A DNA stretch of 64,000 nt from Pseudanabaena sp. UWO311 (GTDB lineage Bacteria > Cyanobacteriota > Cyanobacteriia > Pseudanabaenales > Pseudanabaenaceae), in NCBI RefSeq assembly GCF_006937785.1, contig NZ_SJEE01000027.1:1-64000 (forward strand), read 5' to 3'. The first letter of the stretch is position 1; every line of letters starts with the position of its first letter. This document shows positions 47,290 through 56,100 of this stretch, in pieces. The notes beneath the pieces are model-generated. The model was not told the DNA's origin and ran no database searches. It saw only the letters and a list, made by a program, of their open reading frames with translations. The translations under genes were made by a program, and so were the position numbers.

Positions 47290-48615
47290 ATGGCATCCAA
47301 ATCCAAGCATTGGGGCATTGTAGGTGGCGGCATTTTAGGAATGACCCTCGCTCTACGTTTAGCCCAACAAGGTAAGCAAGTTACTTTAATTGAAAGTTCC
47401 GATCGCTTAGGTGGTTTGGCAGATGCTTGGCAACTAGGCGACATCATCTGGGATCGCCATTATCACGTTACCTTGCTGTCAGATAAACATTTGCGATCGC
47501 TGCTTACTGAACTAGGTCTAGAGCGAGATATGCAATGGGTTGAGACTAAAACAGGTTTCTATAACGACGGTAAACTTTATTCGATCTCTAATGCGATCGA
47601 GTTCTTACGATTTTTCCCTCTCAATCTCATTGATAAACTGCGCTTTGCTTTCACAATCATCTATGGTTCCAAAATTAAAGACTGGAAAAAGCTGGAAAAG
47701 ATATCTGTTAGCGATTGGCTTACAAAATGGTCGGGCAAACATACCTTTGAGAAAATTTGGTTGCCACTACTGCGATCGAAATTAGGAGAAAACTACAAGA
47801 AAGCATCAGCTTCATTTATTTGGGCAATTATTGCCAGACTATATGCTGCTAGGCGCACTGGCTTAAAAAAAGAACTATTTGGCTACCTTCCTGGTGGATA
47901 TAGCCGTATGCTTGTTCGCTTTGCTGAAGTCCTAGCCGAGTCTAATGTTTCGATTAAATTAAACCATAAAATCAAGAATGTCGAATCGTTAAAAACCTTT
48001 GATGGAAATATTATCAATATTGCGTTTGAGGATGGTTCCTATGAAGAATTTGATCGGGTTGTTCTGACAGTACCCGCCCCAGTTGCGGTAAAGGTATGCT
48101 CAGGGCTTACTGATGACGAAATTCGGCGGCTGAAAGATATTGAGTATCAGGGTATTATCTGCGCTTCGGTACTTCTTAAAAAGCCAATCTCTAAATTTTA
48201 TGTCACGAATATTACAGATACTTGGGTTCCCTTTACTGGTGTAATTGAGATGACGGCTCTAGTCGATCGCGCACAGTTTGGTGGTAATGCATTAGTATAT
48301 TTACCAAAATACGTTGTTCCTGACGATCCTGCGTTTGAATTAAGCGATCGCGAACTTGAGGAAAAGTTTATTCAAGCCCTAGTCCATATGTATCCTCGGT
48401 TTGAGCGTAGTGATGTGTTATGTTTTCAAGTTTCTAGAGTAAGACATGTGCTAGCGATCGCCACCTTAAATTATTCAGAACGCTTACCATCTATTAGAAC
48501 CTCTATATCAGGTGTTTATATAGTTAATTCCGCTCACATTCTTAATGGAACATTAAATGTCAATGAAACGATTCAGCTTGCAGAACAATCACTGACAAAA
48601 ATAGATATAAATTAG
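47290..48615 (+). CDS. FAD-dependent oxidoreductase (amine oxidase/protoporphyrinogen-oxidase-like)
   Basis: A 441-residue flavoprotein. The N-terminus has the FAD-binding Rossmann pattern KHWGIVGGGILGMTLALRLA, with SSDRLGGLADAW and WDRHYHVTLLSDKHL after it, as in UDP-galactopyranose-mutase and carotenoid-desaturase-like enzymes. The C-terminal part carries VYIVNSAHILNGTLNVNETI, the second FAD-contact. Proteins of this class are frequent in polysaccharide clusters, but the substrate is unclear. Its AT content matches the neighbours. Confidence 0.8.
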   Translation: MASKSKHWGIVGGGILGMTLALRLAQQGKQVTLIESSDRLGGLADAWQLGDIIWDRHYHVTLLSDKHLRSLLTELGLERDMQWVETKTGFYNDGKLYSISNAIEFLRFFPLNLIDKLRFAFTIIYGSKIKDWKKLEKISVSDWLTKWSGKHTFEKIWLPLLRSKLGENYKKASASFIWAIIARLYAARRTGLKKELFGYLPGGYSRMLVRFAEVLAESNVSIKLNHKIKNVESLKTFDGNIINIAFEDGSYEEFDRVVLTVPAPVAVKVCSGLTDDEIRRLKDIEYQGIICASVLLKKPISKFYVTNITDTWVPFTGVIEMTALVDRAQFGGNALVYLPKYVVPDDPAFELSDRELEEKFIQALVHMYPRFERSDVLCFQVSRVRHVLAIATLNYSERLPSIRTSISGVYIVNSAHILNGTLNVNETIQLAEQSLTKIDIN

Positions 48616-48719
48616 ATACGTCAACTCAAAAACATTTATGTTTTTAAATATAAAATTCCCGAAAACATTTATGTTAGGAAATAATTGGTGTTTTTATGCT
48701 TGGAAAGAGATAAATCAAA

Positions 48720-50264
48720 ATGAAAAGGATACTGATTTTGATTGTGGCAATTTTGATGACCTCTTTATGGTCATCATCAGGTACTTTTGATAGTTCAGAT
48801 ACAATTAATCGTTATAGAGTTGCACGTCAACTAGTTACAGAAGGGCAAATAATTGTTAGTTCGTATGGCGATGCAGAAAGCTTCCCCATGTTCAAAGATA
48901 AAGATACTCCATATTCCAGTCCTTATATCGCAGTTTGGGGACCTGGACAATCATTGTTTTTTCTGCCATTTGTTGCTGTCTCGCATCTAGCTGTTAAAGA
49001 TATTCCAACAGATCCCAGACAAAAAGAAAGATTCTTAATATTTCTAGTTTCAGTTTCAGTTTTTTTTGTGAGTCTTGCTCTTAATTTCTGGCTGTGTATG
49101 AAATTAGCTTTGATCTTAAATATGCAGCCGTTAATAGCTTATATGTTAGCGGTAGTTGCAAATTTTGGGACTATTTATTGGTCGATGCTTAAGGAGGGTC
49201 AAGAGGAAGTACAGTTATCCATTTTTGTGATCGCTGCGCTCTGTTCTTTTTTAAACTGGAAAAAATTTGGTGATAATAAGTACATATGTTTTTCTGCTAT
49301 TTCTGTAGCTAGTGCTTTACTGTTTAGATTAACTGCTTTACCATTCCTTTTAGGGATTTTAGGACTATACGGAGCTGAAATTTTTTATGGGTCCAAATCT
49401 CAGCTATCTCAAGCGAAAAGTTTGCGTTCAGTTTTTCTTGCCTTTGGGGTATCTATATTTTGCGTTCTTATCACGATTGGTTCGTATAACATATTTAAGA
49501 CTGGCAATATTCTAAGATCTGGGAATCCCTTGTCAGAGTTTAGTGGTGATTGGCTGATTGGAATTTTTGAACCGATTCTTGGCTTGAGTAGGGGAGTAGT
49601 ATGGACTAATCTCTGGATTCTTCCCTGTTTAGCGATTACCATCTATGCTTGGAAATACCTAACACGTAATTTAAAACAATCATTGTTGTTCACTCTGTTC
49701 CTATTTACTTCATCAATCTTGATTTATTGTAAATATAACGATTGGGCTGGTGGTTCATCATACGGCTCTCGTTTCCAAGTACACCTTTTACCACTAATTG
49801 CTGTAACTCTTGGAGCGGCGACAGTATTATTTTTTAGAGAACATTTTCCAACGATGCTGAGAGTAACAAAATATAGGTTAGCAACTCTAATTGCTTCAGT
49901 CCTATTATTACTACAAATCCCCGCTATTTCACTGCATATGAACTTGGAAATATTTCAATCTTATAGGTTAGCTAATGGAGTTTCTAAAACGCCAAGAATC
50001 GAAAATGTTAACCATGTCCAGATGCGCTACGCAAATTTTTTCTCAAAACTAATTAATGACAAAGTAGTTAATATATCTGACATCGATTTGTCTCACTTAG
50101 CAGGCAATGATTGGGAACGTGCAACTAGATGGAATTATTTGCCGTGGCTATCTGAAGGACGACTAAGCCTAACTGCTGTGTTATGGCTGCGTGGATTATG
50201 GGTCATTATAGTTATCGCAAGTATTTGGAGTTGGCTATGGGTGTTTAATAAATTACCAATTTAA
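48720..50264 (+). CDS. Polytopic membrane protein, GT-C glycosyltransferase-like
   Basis: A 514-residue integral membrane protein with about eleven hydrophobic spans. The first periplasmic loop has FDSSDTINRYRVARQLV and a later SSPYIAVWGPGQSLFFLPFV; acidic residues at this place are the catalytic site of GT-C enzymes of the ArnT/PMT type, which take sugars from a polyprenyl-phosphate carrier. A large final periplasmic segment precedes one more span near the C-terminus. This would be the transferase that uses the lipid-linked sugar made by the GT2. Function is inferred from topology. Confidence 0.65.
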   Translation: MKRILILIVAILMTSLWSSSGTFDSSDTINRYRVARQLVTEGQIIVSSYGDAESFPMFKDKDTPYSSPYIAVWGPGQSLFFLPFVAVSHLAVKDIPTDPRQKERFLIFLVSVSVFFVSLALNFWLCMKLALILNMQPLIAYMLAVVANFGTIYWSMLKEGQEEVQLSIFVIAALCSFLNWKKFGDNKYICFSAISVASALLFRLTALPFLLGILGLYGAEIFYGSKSQLSQAKSLRSVFLAFGVSIFCVLITIGSYNIFKTGNILRSGNPLSEFSGDWLIGIFEPILGLSRGVVWTNLWILPCLAITIYAWKYLTRNLKQSLLFTLFLFTSSILIYCKYNDWAGGSSYGSRFQVHLLPLIAVTLGAATVLFFREHFPTMLRVTKYRLATLIASVLLLLQIPAISLHMNLEIFQSYRLANGVSKTPRIENVNHVQMRYANFFSKLINDKVVNISDIDLSHLAGNDWERATRWNYLPWLSEGRLSLTAVLWLRGLWVIIVIASIWSWLWVFNKLPI

Positions 50265-50360
50265 TCTAGTTTATAGTTTTGCTTTTCTAATTTCATCTTT
50301 CATGTGTTCACATAATTTGCACGATAATATAAACAATAAATTTACGCTATCTATAAATCT

Positions 50361-51383
50361 ATGAAGTCTCAGAATCCGTTGAATAAAAAAAATAATCAAC
50401 CTGTTGCCAGTTTATCCCTTGATCTTGATAATCAGTGGTCTTACATGAAAACCCATGGAGATGCTGGCTGGGAGTCTTTTCCTTCATATTTAGATATTGT
50501 AATTCCGAGAGTATTGGAATTTTTGGCAGATCGAAACATAAAAATTACTTTTTTTATTGTTGGGCAAGATGCTGCACTAGAAAAAAATCATGCTGCTCTT
50601 AAATCGATTACCGATGCAGGGCATGAAATTGGTAATCATTCCTTTAAGCATGAACCTTGGCTGCATCTTTATTCAGAAGATGAAGTGGATCAAGAACTTG
50701 CGATCGCAGAAGATTATATTGAAAAAGCAACAGGTAGTCGTCCGATCGGGTTTCGTGGACCTGGATTTAGTCTTTCTTCTACGGTGTTGCGAGTGTTAGC
50801 TCGGCGTGGTTATGAATATGATGCATCGACATTTCCGACATTTTTAGGACCTCTTGCGCGTGCTTACTACTTTATGACTAGTAAACTTAGTAAAGAGGAA
50901 ATGGAAAAGCGTAAGGGACTATTTGGAAAATTTCGAGAAGGATTTCGTCCACTTAAGCCTTATCAATGGCGATTGATGGGTAATTTAATCGAGATTCCCG
51001 TGACGACAATGCCTATTTTCAAGATTCCAATTCATGTTAGCTACTTACTTTACCTTGGAGTCTTTTCGCAGACTTTGGCTTTGCTCTATTTTCGATTTGC
51101 GATCGCCCTCTGTCGTTTGATGCGCGTTCAGCCATCGCTTTTACTGCATCCATTAGATTTTATGGGTGGTGAGGATGTCCCTGAGCTAGCTTTTTTCCCT
51201 GCGATGAATCAACCTAGTTATAAGAAGGTAGCTATGGTTGGCAAGGTTTTACAAATCCTTGCAAAGCATTATGCGATCGTGCCTATGTCTCATCATGCTG
51301 AGGCTATTAAACAACGCCAAGCAAAGTTAGCCTTAGTTACACCACATTTTTATAACACTAATACTCCTATTAAGGAGATTTGA
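50361..51383 (+). CDS. NodB-type polysaccharide deacetylase
   Basis: A 340-residue carbohydrate esterase 4 / ArnD-like hydrolase. Motifs: VASLSLDLDNQWSYM with the first metal/catalytic Asp, FIVGQDAALEK, NHSFKHEPWLH (the HxxxH-type metal ligands), then FRGPGFSLSS. In the aminoarabinose pathway ArnD, of this family, deformylates a lipid-linked sugar, which suggests deacylation of the lipid-linked amino sugar here. Cytoplasmic or peripheral. The next gene starts one base after its stop. Confidence 0.88.
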   Translation: MKSQNPLNKKNNQPVASLSLDLDNQWSYMKTHGDAGWESFPSYLDIVIPRVLEFLADRNIKITFFIVGQDAALEKNHAALKSITDAGHEIGNHSFKHEPWLHLYSEDEVDQELAIAEDYIEKATGSRPIGFRGPGFSLSSTVLRVLARRGYEYDASTFPTFLGPLARAYYFMTSKLSKEEMEKRKGLFGKFREGFRPLKPYQWRLMGNLIEIPVTTMPIFKIPIHVSYLLYLGVFSQTLALLYFRFAIALCRLMRVQPSLLLHPLDFMGGEDVPELAFFPAMNQPSYKKVAMVGKVLQILAKHYAIVPMSHHAEAIKQRQAKLALVTPHFYNTNTPIKEI

Positions 51384-51384
51384 T

Positions 51385-52281
51385 ATGCTGAATTTGGATA
51401 GCAACAATGCTTCTGCGAAACCTATAAATTGCCCCATTTGTAGAACAACTGGTACATATTTATTCTCAAAGTATGACTGCTCAATTCTTTACTGCCAAAA
51501 ATGTAGTCATCAATTTGCTGACATTATCCCTAATAATCACCATACTCAAACTGTTTATGGTGATCATTACTTTAATAGTGGTGGAGATGGCTATCCCGAT
51601 TATTTAGGTGAAGCTAAATTGATCCTTGATCATGGAAAAAGATATGCTCAACTTCTCAAGCGCTATATGGACACTGGCACGATATTAGATGTTGGCGCAG
51701 CAGCAGGTTTTATATTGCAAGGATTTACTCAAAGTGGTTGGCAAGGCAAAGGTATTGAACCAAATGCCGAGATGGTTAATCATGATTGCAAATCGCTAGG
51801 TTTGTCCGTCGAAGTTGGTTCCTTAGAAACTATTAGCACCAGCGATCGCTACGATTTGATTAGTATGATCCAAGTTATGCCACACTTTTTTGACCTGCGC
51901 CAAGCATTGAGTAATGCCGCAAACATAACTAAACCTAATGGTTACTGGCTCATAGAAACTTGGAATCGGGACAGTCTAACGGCTAAGATTTGTGGACAGC
52001 ATTGGCATGAATACAGTCCACCGAGTGTCTTACATTGGTTTTCTCCTAATGATTTAGAACAATTAGCTACTCAATTTGGCTTTTACAAAGTTATATGTGG
52101 TAGACCGTCTAAATGGATCAATGGCGCACATATCAAATCTCTACTACGCTACAAACTTGAGCGATCGCGACTTGGTAGACTAGTTATCAATATTTTGAGC
52201 ATTATTCCTGACAATCTTGCCATTCCATATCCTGCTGAGGATCTCTTTTGGATTTTATTCCAGAAAGCAGAAGCAGCTTAA
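51385..52281 (+). CDS. SAM-dependent methyltransferase with N-terminal zinc ribbon
   Basis: A 298-residue class I methyltransferase. Residues 12-45 hold a zinc-ribbon pattern CPICRTTGTYLFS ... YCQKCSHQF; the SAM domain starts GTILDVGAAAGFILQGFTQ and has ISMIQVMPHFFDLRQ. C-methyltransferases of this build act on deoxysugars (TylC3-like) or complete hypothetical sugar steps. It is tightly coupled to the deacetylase gene. The methylated substrate is unknown. Confidence 0.85.
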   Translation: MLNLDSNNASAKPINCPICRTTGTYLFSKYDCSILYCQKCSHQFADIIPNNHHTQTVYGDHYFNSGGDGYPDYLGEAKLILDHGKRYAQLLKRYMDTGTILDVGAAAGFILQGFTQSGWQGKGIEPNAEMVNHDCKSLGLSVEVGSLETISTSDRYDLISMIQVMPHFFDLRQALSNAANITKPNGYWLIETWNRDSLTAKICGQHWHEYSPPSVLHWFSPNDLEQLATQFGFYKVICGRPSKWINGAHIKSLLRYKLERSRLGRLVINILSIIPDNLAIPYPAEDLFWILFQKAEAA

Positions 52282-52366
52282 CAATAAAATTACGATAAGT
52301 TATGCAAGGCTTAACCTACCGTGATTTACGATACCTTTCATCTTTAGCCCATTAAACCCAGCCAGT

Positions 52367-52711
52367 ATGTTTGATAGAAATTTACTTTTACTTTTAGCGA
52401 TATCTCTAGTAACTACTGGGGGGCATATTTTATTCAAGAAAGGTGCTGTCTTAATCAATGGAGAGAATTATCTCACTTGGATAAATCCCGCATTGATTAT
52501 GGGTTTGTTCTTTTATGCGATCGGCACTTTGCTATGGGTATTTGCTTTAAGGTTTATTCCCCTTTCTAAGGCTTATCCATTCACCTTTTTGACTTATATT
52601 TTGGTGACGCTTTTCTCCGCTTTATTCCTTGGCGATCGAATTACCAATTGGTATATTGTAGGTATGGGACTAATTTTTTCTGGCTTAGTCTTGACATCTC
52701 TAGAACTATAG
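52367..52711 (+). CDS. SMR/EmrE-like transporter (ArnE/F-like size)
   Basis: A 114-residue protein with four hydrophobic helices, the size and shape of small multidrug resistance proteins: LLLLLAISLVTTGGHILFKK at the first helix and WVFALRFIPLSKAYPFTF at the third. In Arn clusters the ArnE/ArnF pair of this family flips undecaprenyl-phosphate-aminoarabinose. Here a single gene is present, so it could work as a homodimer flipping the cluster's lipid-linked sugar. The glutamate typical of drug exporters is not in helix 1. Confidence 0.8.
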   Translation: MFDRNLLLLLAISLVTTGGHILFKKGAVLINGENYLTWINPALIMGLFFYAIGTLLWVFALRFIPLSKAYPFTFLTYILVTLFSALFLGDRITNWYIVGMGLIFSGLVLTSLEL

Positions 52712-52910
52712 CTATATTTTCGTAATCATCAACGAATTTTTGAGTTTGGTTATTTACTGTCACAGGAGGGCAAGAGTTTCTTATGCTGTTGAATTAACTA
52801 CTGTCCCACATAAGCTCATAGTGTCTTGTTTTATGTCAATACGAAGAAAAAAATCTACTTTGCTGTTCACTTCATCTCTGAAATGCATTCTAGGAAATGA
52901 TAACTATATG

Positions 52911-53184
52911 GAGCAGATCGCAGATGTTTTGGAAAGATACTTAATTTAGAGCGAGAGGGTATCCATGATAATTTTTTTGAGTTAGGTGGGCATTCTCTAT
53001 TAGCAACTCAAATAATTGCAAGACAGTGGAAAGTATTACAGTTGAAATATCGCTGCGTACTTTCTTTGAAACCCCTACTATAGGAGATTTAGGAGAGAGG
53101 ATTGTGACATTAAACTGGGTGCAACAAAGCTCACAAGTTGCCCAAGATAATCTGTCAGATCTTTACGAGGAGGAAGAGCTATGA
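52911..53184 (+). pseudogene. Decayed C-terminal carrier domain of a lost upstream NRPS
   Basis: Three frames together spell a peptidyl-carrier domain and tail: [11 protein letters not shown], then a shift, [20 protein letters not shown] with TQIIAR, another shift, [20 protein letters not shown] and a C-terminus ...DLYEEEEL ending TGA at 53182-53184. Its stop overlaps the start of the next NRPS gene (ATGA), as in intact NRPS operons. The body of this gene is missing. Bases 52712-52910 hold no other recognisable gene. Confidence 0.85.
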
Positions 53185-56100
53185 AAACACTGGACGCATT
53201 ATTGTTTGAATTGAGTCAAAAAGATATACATCTTTGGTTAGAAGGCGATCGCTTACGCTATCGGGCTGCTAAAGACGCAATTACGCCTGAACTGTTAACT
53301 GAGATTAAAAATCGCAAAGCCGAAATCGTTAAGTTTCTACGTCAAGCTACGGGAACTAACAATTCCCAACTCCCTCCAATTGTCAAGATTGATCGCAGCG
53401 GAGCTTTGCCTCTATCTTTTGGACAGCAGCGTCTTTGGTATTTACACCAGTTTGAACCTGAAAGCTCTTCTAACAACGTCCCTGTTGTGGTTAGGTTTAA
53501 TGGAGTTCTCAATATTCCAATACTGGAGAAAAGTCTGCAAGCAGTGGCTCGTCGCCATGAGGTGCTGAGAACTCGATTTCCATCAGTTGACGATCAGCCT
53601 ACGCAAGTAATTGAACCTGATGTCGATCTCACCTTGCCAGTACTCGATTTGCGAAATCTTCAACCTGAACAGGGTGATGCAGAAGCACTAAGACTAGCAA
53701 CTGAAGAAGCTCGCTGTCCATTTAATCTAGCGAAAGGACCGATATTGAGGGTGCTGCTCATCCAGTTGAGTGATGATGAATATCTTCTGGTTTGGAATAT
53801 GCACTGTATTATTTGTGATGGTGCTTCTTCCGATGTGTTCTATCAGGATCTCACTACAATTTATACTGCTTTTATTGATGGCAAGCCTTCTCCTTTAAAA
53901 GAGCTATCAATTCAATATGTTGATTTTGCTCATTGGCAACGCCAGTGGCTTAAAGGCGAAGTTTTAGAATCACAGATTAATTATTGGAAGCAGAAATTAG
54001 AAGGATCTTTATCGGTCATTCCGTTGCCAACCGATCATACTCGTCCCCCGATAGTTCAGACCTATCGAGGCGATCGCAGAGCGAGAATGTTGCCAAAATC
54101 TTTAAATGAGAGCCTCAGTAACTTGAGTCAGAAGCTGGGTGGAACCCTATTCATGACTCTAATTGCAGCTTTTGAAACTCTGCTACATCGGTATTCACAA
54201 AAAAACGATATTCTGATCAGCTTTGCTTGTGCAGGTCGAGGAGAGGTGGAAACTGAGGGCGTAGTCGGTTTTTTCTCCAACACTTTAATGCAACGCATTA
54301 ATTTTGATGGCAATCCCACCTTTAGGGAACTCTTTGATCGAGTTCGTGAAGCTTCTCTAGAAGCTAATACGTATCAGGATTTACCTTTTGAGAAACTAGT
54401 AGAAGAGTTACCTCCTGAACTGAGCAATAGCCGATCGCCTTTATTTCAAGTGAAATTTGCGCTCAATCCACCTTGGTCAAATGGACGAGGTATGGCATCA
54501 GTCAAGCTTCCCGATTTGACTATTACATCTCTATTTGGTTACATCTATCACGGCAAGACAAAGTACGACTTGATTTTAGTCATGCGCGAGCAGGACGAAG
54601 GACTCGGCATGGTGTTTGATTATAATGCTGATTTATTTGAATCTAGTACAATTGCGCGAATGTTAGTTCATCTTGAGAATATTCTTGAGGGGATAGCTGC
54701 TAATCCTGACCAGAGAATCTCTGATCTTCCACTCTTATCAATTCCAGAACGAGAAAAAATCCTGTATAAGTGGAATGAAAATCAAATCCCAATCCCAGAT
54801 GCTTGTATGCATCAATTGTTTGAATCTCAGGTGGAACAATCTCCAGATGCGATCGCAATCATCGGCGAAGATGCGCAGTTAACTTATCAAGAGCTGAATA
54901 ATCGCGCTAATCAAATGGCTCACTATCTCCAAGCTAAGGGAGTTGGGACAGAGACCCTAGTCGCTATCTGTATAGAGAAATCGACACAATTGCTAGTTAG
55001 TCTACTTGGTATACTTAAATCTGGTGGAACCTATATTCCTCTAGATCCTAGCTATCCGCATGAACGTCGCATAGACAAGTTAAAGAATGCACAAGTTGCC
55101 CTGATTTTGACTCATTCAAGCATGGCTGATTCTTTTTCGGAGTGCAGCGCTAAAGTGGTGTCTCTCGACCTAGAATTGGATGCGATCACCCAGCATCGAT
55201 ACGATGCTCCATTAACCTTTTTAACCGCTGAGAATTTAGCATATGTGATTTACACGTCAGGCTCGACAGGACAACCTAAAGGTGTGATGATTTCCCATCG
55301 CAGCATGGTCAACCACAGCATGGCTATTTGTAAAATATTTGAGCTGTCTAGACAAGATCGAGTTTTACATTTCTCTAATATAAGCTTCGATGCGGCAGTT
55401 GAAGAAATATTCCCCACTTGGTTGAGTGGTGGAACGCTTGTTTTGCCTACCAAAAAACTTTACACATCAATTACTTATTTTCTCGAAGAGATCGCCCAGC
55501 AATCCATTACAATCATTAATTTGCCAACGGCTTTTTGGCATGAGATGGTTCATGGTATTTCTATCCTAAATAAGCCTCTTCCTACGGAACTTCGACTGGT
55601 AATTGTAGGAGGAGAAAAGGTCTCGAAATCAACTTATCAAAAATGGCGATCGCTGGTTGGTGATTTTCCACGTTGGCTGAATACCTATGGACCAACTGAG
55701 ACAACCGTATCTGCAACAGTCTACGAGCCATCTGGGAGCCTCCATCCTGATGCTGAAGTTCCCATCGGTCGTGCGATCGCTAATCTTCAGACCTATATTC
55801 TAGATCACAATTTACAGCCATCTCCTATTGGGGCTACTGGTGAATTGTATATTGGTGGAGTTGGTCTCAGTCGAGGTTATTTAAATCGTCCAGATATTAC
55901 AGCAAAACGATTTATTGCTAACCCTTTCTCAAAGAATTCAAAAGATCGGCTTTACAAGACTGGTGATGTCGCTCGTTATTTGCCTGATGGCAATATAGAA
56001 TTTATTGGCCGATCCGACTTCCAAATTAAAATCCGAGGCTTTCGGGTTGAGCCAATCGAAATTGAAACCCGATTAGAACAATATCCTGCTATTAAACAAG

